Shown in pieces: positions 59,747 to 64,000 of a DNA stretch of 64,000 nt. Source of the DNA: Nitrospira_E sp052156535 (GTDB lineage Bacteria > Nitrospirota > Nitrospiria > Nitrospirales > UBA8639); the NCBI RefSeq assembly GCF_052156535.1, contig NZ_JBQKUP010000039.1:124001-188000 (forward strand), given 5' to 3'. Under the pieces are notes generated by a model that worked only from the letters and a program-made list of their open reading frames with translations, ran no database searches and had not been told where the DNA came from. The stretch's first letter is position 1. Each line of letters opens with the position of its first letter. A program made the translations under genes and the position numbers.

Positions 59747-60954
59747 TGGATTCCACCCATTAAACTCATCATGGGCATAAAGAGGGATAGGGCGACAATA
59801 CCCACAATCGCGATTAATCCTAAAGTAATCAGAGGCTCGAGAATGCCAAAAACTTTTTTGATTCTGCGCGGAATTTCCCGATTATAATAATGAGCCACAT
59901 TCATGAGTGTGTGGGGTAATGTCCCGGTGGCTTCCCCGACCGAGATCATTTGAATCACCATTGCCGGAAAGACCGGATGACGGCTTAATGATTCATTGAT
60001 GGTGGAGCCCTCGGACACGGCGCGCTGTGTGTCCTGAAGCGCCCGTTCCATGACAGAATTGCCCACCAGTCCCTGGCATAGTTGCAGGCTTTGCAGAACA
60101 GGGATGCCGGCTCGATACAAGACGGCAAAGTTTTGAACAAATTTGGATATCGTGAGCATCCGGATGAGTTCCCCCAGAACTGGGAGTTGTAAGATCATGC
60201 GGTCCCGCCAGTGCGCGAATCCCGGCAGGTATTTTCGTCCCAGGGTCCACACCATTGGGCCGAGCAGGAGGAACGAACTCCAGAGCCACCAGCTCCCGAC
60301 GAAGAGTTCACTGAGGGTGATGATGAGAACGGTGATAGTCGGGAGAGGCACATGCAGACCTTCCAGGATAGGGACAAACCGGGGAATGACGAACGTAAAG
60401 AGCAGCACCAGCAATCCGATCACCGCTATCATGACAATGCTCGGATATATGGTAGCCTGGCGCATGTCTCCACGGAACTGATCGAGCCAATCCAGATATC
60501 GTTCTAATTCTTTGAAGGTCTCGGTCAATGTGCCGCTGTCTTCCCCGGCATGCACCAGATTGGTGATTTGAGGAGGAAAAATTCTGGGGTGTTGCTTCAT
60601 GGCATCATGCAAGGTGTTTCCGGCTTCGACTTGTTGAAAGATGGCATGTAAGGTCGAACGCAAATGAATGTTGGGTGTCTCAATCGACAAACTTTTTAAA
60701 GCCTGGGTAAGGGGAATGCCGGCCTCGAGGAGAGTGAACATGTGTGTGGAGAATTCCATAAGATCGCGGGGATTGACTCTCCCTCTTTTGTGAGTGGTTC
60801 GTGCGAGGGACTTCGGTTTGGATTCCAATGTGCGCACGAGCCAGAGTCCCATGTCCTGGAGCTGGCGTTCCAGGTGGAAAAGATCAGGCGCCGCCATCTC
60901 TCCCTCAATCGGCTTCCCATGGGCGTCGATGGCGCGGTACTGAAAATTAGCCAC
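59743..60954 (-). CDS. mshG: MshG/PilC/GspF inner-membrane platform protein
   Basis: 403 residues with the standard family layout: two cytoplasmic T2SF domains (FSTHMFTLLEAGIPLTQALK, FVQNFAVLYRAGIPVLQSLQ) and three helices (SIVMIAVIGLLVLLFTFVIP, SWWLWSSFLLLGPMVWTLGR, LIAIVGIVALSLFMPMMSLM). MISVGEATGTLPHTLMNVA and VHAGEDSGTLTETFKELERY are typical motifs. The platform couples the ATPase to pilin insertion. Overlaps the ATPase gene by 8 bp. Confidence 0.95.
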   Translation of the reverse strand: MANFQYRAIDAHGKPIEGEMAAPDLFHLERQLQDMGLWLVRTLESKPKSLARTTHKRGRVNPRDLMEFSTHMFTLLEAGIPLTQALKSLSIETPNIHLRSTLHAIFQQVEAGNTLHDAMKQHPRIFPPQITNLVHAGEDSGTLTETFKELERYLDWLDQFRGDMRQATIYPSIVMIAVIGLLVLLFTFVIPRFVPILEGLHVPLPTITVLIITLSELFVGSWWLWSSFLLLGPMVWTLGRKYLPGFAHWRDRMILQLPVLGELIRMLTISKFVQNFAVLYRAGIPVLQSLQLCQGLVGNSVMERALQDTQRAVSEGSTINESLSRHPVFPAMVIQMISVGEATGTLPHTLMNVAHYYNREIPRRIKKVFGILEPLITLGLIAIVGIVALSLFMPMMSLMGGIH

Positions 60955-62635
60955 CGGTCACCCTCAACACTTCTTCGAGAGTGGTGATTCCCTGAAGGGC
61001 TTTCATGAGTCCGTCATCAAACATCGTTGGCATCCGATCCCGTCGGATAATTGCCCGAATACCTGCCATATCCGGGCCGTGCACGATAGGCCCATGTAGT
61101 TCCTCTGAAATCTGGATTATTTCGTAAATACCTGCTCGGCCTTTAAAGCCTGTCTGACCGCATGCGTGACATCCTTTCCCTGTCCAGAGAGTCGGGGGGA
61201 TGTTGTCCGGCAATTCCACTCGAAGATCTGCCAGGACCGTGGCGGCATCCGTTCGTTCAACCTTGCATTCGGGACAAATGCACCGAACGAGTCGTTGGCC
61301 GATAATGGCGGTCAGGGCGGAGGCGAGAAGGAAAGCTTCCACGCCCATGTCGATTAAACGTGGAATGGCTCCTAGCGCATCGTTGGTGTGAAGTGTGGAA
61401 AAAACTAAATGTCCGGTTAGGGCCGCGCGCATGGCCAGATCGGCCGTTTCTTGGTCCCGGATTTCACCAACAAGAATGACGTCAGGATCCTGCCGAAGTA
61501 GGGCACGAAGTCCGGCCGCAAAGGTCATGCCGATGTCCGGATTGACTTGCGTTTGGCGAATGAGAGGCATTTGATATTCGATCGGGTCCTCCAGTGTAAA
61601 CACACTTTTTTCTTTGGCATCGACATGACGGAGGGCCGTATATAACGTTGTGGTCTTTCCACTTCCTGTGGGACCTGTCACAAGGATAATGCCATGGGGA
61701 CGTTGGATCAGGGATTGGATGCGCGATTGGTCGTTGGGTGTAAACCCCAACGCCAGGAATTCTAATTTCAATGCCCCTTTATCCAGAATTCGGAGGACAA
61801 TGCTTTCTCCGAAATTCGTTGGAAGGGTCGACACGCGAAGATCAATTCGACGAGTGCCTAACGTAAAGGGAATCCGGCCGTCCTGAGGAGTTCGTTTTTC
61901 TGTGAGGTCAAGATTGGCCATGAGTTTAAACCGAGCGGTAATGGGCGCTTGAAGCGGTTTTGGAATGAGAATTTCTTGTGTGAGAATGCCGTCAATGCGC
62001 ATTCGGACCCGTAAATAGTACTCATCCGGCTCGACATGGATATCTGTCACCCGTGATTGAATGGCGGCGGTAATGAGTTGATTGCACAAGCGAATCATCG
62101 GCGCCACCCGGCTCCCGTCTTCCCCGAGATCCGAGATCCCTTTGACCATTAATTCATCAAGCAGTTGCTTAATGGATTCCCGATGCGCATAGTGCCGCTC
62201 GATCGCTTCAATTAACTCTTGGGCAGGGGCTGTGTGGGTGTGGACGTTGAGCCCGATGCGACTTTCAATGGTATCCACCGCGACAATATTCAACGGATCT
62301 GCCATGGCCAGGTTTAACACATTCCCTTGTTTGCTAAGAGGGAGGACTTGAAACTGGGTGGCGATGTCGTAGGGAATGAGATTGATAATTTCCGATGGGA
62401 TGAAGATCGTTGAGAGGTCAACTATGCCGGTTTGGGTGCCCTCAGCCAGATAATGGGCCAGAACTTTTTCGGAAATGAATCCCAGGCCAATGAGGGTTTG
62501 GCCGAGCATCACACCTTTTCTCTTCGTCTCCCGGACCGCCAAGTCCAATTGTTCTTGAGTGATCCAGCCGTCTTGGAGGAGAGACGTTCCGAGGAGAGGC
62601 CGTGCGGCTTTGGGTGGTGTGGGTGTGATTGGCAT
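60947..62635 (-). CDS. mshE: MshE/PilB/GspE assembly ATPase
   Basis: 562 residues. N-terminal GSPII_E_N domain (ALDLAVRETKRKGVMLGQTL-like sequence QLDLAVRETKRKGVMLGQTL, YDIATQFQVLPLSKQGNVLN), then the ATPase with Walker A GPTGSGKTTT (near 319), DIHVEPDEYYLRVRMRIDG, RRIDLRVSTLPTNFGE, LRALLRQDPDVILVGEIRDQ with ETADLAMRAALTGHLVFSTL, and a four-Cys zinc site (CPEC...CHAC). It powers pilus polymerisation; the GSPII_E_N domain of MshE binds c-di-GMP in Vibrio, a reason to note the HD-GYP genes nearby. Confidence 0.95.
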   Translation of the reverse strand: MPITPTPPKAARPLLGTSLLQDGWITQEQLDLAVRETKRKGVMLGQTLIGLGFISEKVLAHYLAEGTQTGIVDLSTIFIPSEIINLIPYDIATQFQVLPLSKQGNVLNLAMADPLNIVAVDTIESRIGLNVHTHTAPAQELIEAIERHYAHRESIKQLLDELMVKGISDLGEDGSRVAPMIRLCNQLITAAIQSRVTDIHVEPDEYYLRVRMRIDGILTQEILIPKPLQAPITARFKLMANLDLTEKRTPQDGRIPFTLGTRRIDLRVSTLPTNFGESIVLRILDKGALKLEFLALGFTPNDQSRIQSLIQRPHGIILVTGPTGSGKTTTLYTALRHVDAKEKSVFTLEDPIEYQMPLIRQTQVNPDIGMTFAAGLRALLRQDPDVILVGEIRDQETADLAMRAALTGHLVFSTLHTNDALGAIPRLIDMGVEAFLLASALTAIIGQRLVRCICPECKVERTDAATVLADLRVELPDNIPPTLWTGKGCHACGQTGFKGRAGIYEIIQISEELHGPIVHGPDMAGIRAIIRRDRMPTMFDDGLMKALQGITTLEEVLRVTGG

Positions 62636-62764
62636 GGGCCGGACTGCTAGGAGAAGTTTATGGGCGACAGCAAATGGGTGCTCGCCTGTGAGGAACGCAT
62701 AGGAGGAGGGAGCACAGCCATTGTTGGCTTTTTCTCAATCATCCCTCAATGAAGAAGATGGGAA
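62636..62764. other. Gap between prepilin and ATPase genes
   Basis: 129 bp with no gene; the minus-strand sequence has no clear terminator. The short AGCC/GGCT pair with T-run faces the plus strand. Confidence 0.4.
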
Positions 62765-63448
62765 TTATTGATGTGTAAGATAAATATACATGCGATCATT
62801 GCCCGGATTGTATTTTACGCGTCCGCGTAATTGGCGTTCGGTTATGCTTGCACCGATACCGGCATCGATGACTCCATCAATTTCATTGAATTCCGTATCG
62901 GAAACTCCGTCGACTCTGAGATAGGCCACTCGGGCACCAGAGGGGAGATCGCTGTTGCCATCATCGCCCTTCAGATCCCATCCGACATTCGTCCCTGTTG
63001 TCGCTGTCCCGAGTGCAACTGCCGTTTGCGCCGGCATGTACATGGTTGTGCCCAGTCCCGGAGGCGTATTGGTATTAAATTTTTCCAGATACGGTCCTCG
63101 GAATCGGCTCCATTGATTGGTTCCGGTATTCAACGGATCGGAGGCGTCGAGCGTTAAACGAGCTCCAAGAGAGGTAACGGTGGCGCTGTTACCTCCGGTC
63201 TCTTGTGCCGGAGTTCCAGCGGCATTGAGAGGCCAGATGGTTCCAATATCTCCATAATACTTTGCGACGGCGGTCTCATATGTTCTCACAGCGGCAGCCA
63301 GGGAACTGGCTTTAGATGAGGCAATCAGTGTGAAAATCTTTGGCAGTAACAAGGCAATCAGTATGGCGATGATGGCCAATACCCCGATCATTTCCACCAG
63401 GGTAAACCCCTGGGAATGATGAAGCGGCCGGAATAGTGTTTTTGGCAT
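62765..63448 (-). CDS. Prepilin (type IV / MSHA major-pilin type)
   Basis: 227 residues. The 14-residue leader MPKTLFRPLHHSQG ends at G|FTLVEMIGVLAIIAILIALL with Glu5 intact; an exact prepilin peptidase site. The mature protein has a helical start, low-complexity Thr/Gly loops and an end RGRVKYNPGNDRMYIYLTHQ. AAAGGAG precedes the ATG by 11 bases. Standing first before the ATPase it is the best candidate for the main pilin, exported and assembled into the fibre. Confidence 0.9.
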   Translation of the reverse strand: MPKTLFRPLHHSQGFTLVEMIGVLAIIAILIALLLPKIFTLIASSKASSLAAAVRTYETAVAKYYGDIGTIWPLNAAGTPAQETGGNSATVTSLGARLTLDASDPLNTGTNQWSRFRGPYLEKFNTNTPPGLGTTMYMPAQTAVALGTATTGTNVGWDLKGDDGNSDLPSGARVAYLRVDGVSDTEFNEIDGVIDAGIGASITERQLRGRVKYNPGNDRMYIYLTHQ

Positions 63449-63586
63449 CTGTCAGTTCTCCTTTACGAAGGGCGTGTCGTTTGGCCGAGTTTCAGGCTGA
63501 ATATGGAAAATGGTATGGATGACACGCCCATAAAAAATCCATCGGCATATGGGTTGGCATTCTTAAGCCCACTCGTATTCTGGAAA

Positions 63587-64000
63587 TTAGGATTGCGGCC
63601 GTGAGCGGGATTGCAGGTCTAGAAGTGCGATGCTGGCAAATGGATCCCCGAGTTGAGATGCTTGACTGAAAAGTCGGTGAGCGGCTTTGGAATTTGATGG
63701 GCCGATGTGGCCATCTGCATAAAGATATCCCAGATGAACGAGTGCTGAAGAAAGATCAGGATTGAGTTCAAGTGCCTGTTGAATGGCATCTTTGGCATGG
63801 TCAATAAATCCCAGGCTTTTCAGCGCGATGCCCATGCCGAGATAGGCCTCGGCTGATTTGGGGTCGATCCTGATGGAATTTTGATAAGCCGCTATCGCGT
63901 CTTCCGGCCGACCATTTAACAATGACCGCCATCCCGTATTCGTCTGGTCTTGGGTGACATTGTTGTGAAGCAGGACTGCGATGTGTAGGGATTTCTTTGA
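63587..64000 (-). CDS. TPR-repeat protein, C-terminal part (cut by window edge)
   Basis: The frame is open from the window end: LLHNNVTQDQTNTGWRSL leads into two or three TPR units (GRPEDAIAAYQNSIRIDPKS, AEAYLGMGIALKSLGFIDHA, DAIQQALELNPDLSSALVHL) and a Sel1-like end (YADGHIGPSNSKAAHRLFSQ). The true start is beyond 64000. Scaffold or assembly factor; upstream of and in the same orientation as the pilus cluster. Confidence 0.8.
   Translation of the reverse strand, partial: SKKSLHIAVLLHNNVTQDQTNTGWRSLLNGRPEDAIAAYQNSIRIDPKSAEAYLGMGIALKSLGFIDHAKDAIQQALELNPDLSSALVHLGYLYADGHIGPSNSKAAHRLFSQASQLGDPFASIALLDLQSRSRPQS

Noticed and set aside
1..64000. tRNA genes, rRNA genes or CRISPR arrays
   Set aside because: None seen by eye; no regularly spaced repeats or cloverleaf-like stretches. 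A tRNAscan or CRISPR search would be needed to exclude them.

Overview
The window reads as one chromosomal stretch of a mid-GC, Gram-negative autotroph. A Nitrospira-like (Nitrospirota) bacterium is my best guess, inferred from the mix of DabA-type carbon uptake, SulP transporters, an Mrp-like complex, an alginate-export-type porin, di-haem and mono-haem cytochromes and an MSHA-type pilus. There is no rRNA, nitrite oxidoreductase or other taxonomic marker, so this is not proven. No tRNA, rRNA or CRISPR array was seen.

Region 1 (1-13.3 kb) holds ion transport and broken genes: the N-terminal part of an ArsB/NhaD permease behind a SulP transporter, a mono-haem DUF3365 protein, a pair of tiny membrane ORFs, an insertion sequence whose transposase has two nonsense codons, a theta-type (LCIB-like) carbonic anhydrase gene broken by two TGA codons, a degenerate NtrC-like regulator, an outer-membrane porin, and a second SulP followed by the remains of nhaB. 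Region 2 (13.6-24.9 kb) has a CHASE3-HAMP-PAS histidine kinase with its NtrC partner, a PriA with no recognisable helicase motifs, a cytoplasmic beta-helix protein, a di-haem DUF1111 protein with a tandem repeat in its upstream region, and a DUF2294 (YbcI-like) gene divergent from dabA.

Region 3 (25.3-36.6 kb) is the centrepiece. DabA (DUF2309, all four predicted zinc/active-site residues present) is followed on the same strand by nine genes: MrpE, F, G, a free-standing MrpA C-terminal domain (DUF4040), MrpB, C, D, a NuoL-like protein with a 27-residue repeat near its C terminus, and a NuoM-like protein. It looks like an energy-coupled CO2/bicarbonate pump with three antiporter-like channels. 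Terminator-like hairpins lie between dabA and the Mrp genes, so they may be separate transcripts. Region 4 (37-41.8 kb) has an OmpA-like lipoprotein, an intact nhaB and a third SulP.

Region 5 (41.9-50.9 kb) is signalling: a PAS-GAF-GAF sensor without an output domain, two HD-GYP proteins and a large hybrid histidine kinase with two receivers and an HPt domain. Region 6 (51-64 kb, all minus strand) is a near-complete MSHA-type IV pilus operon: TPR protein, prepilin, MshE, MshG, two pseudopilins, MshI, J, K, L, M and N-like proteins. The shared theme is inorganic-carbon and Na+/H+ handling (three SulP-antiporter pairs, DabA, a decayed carbonic anhydrase) next to a surface pilus and probable c-di-GMP control genes.
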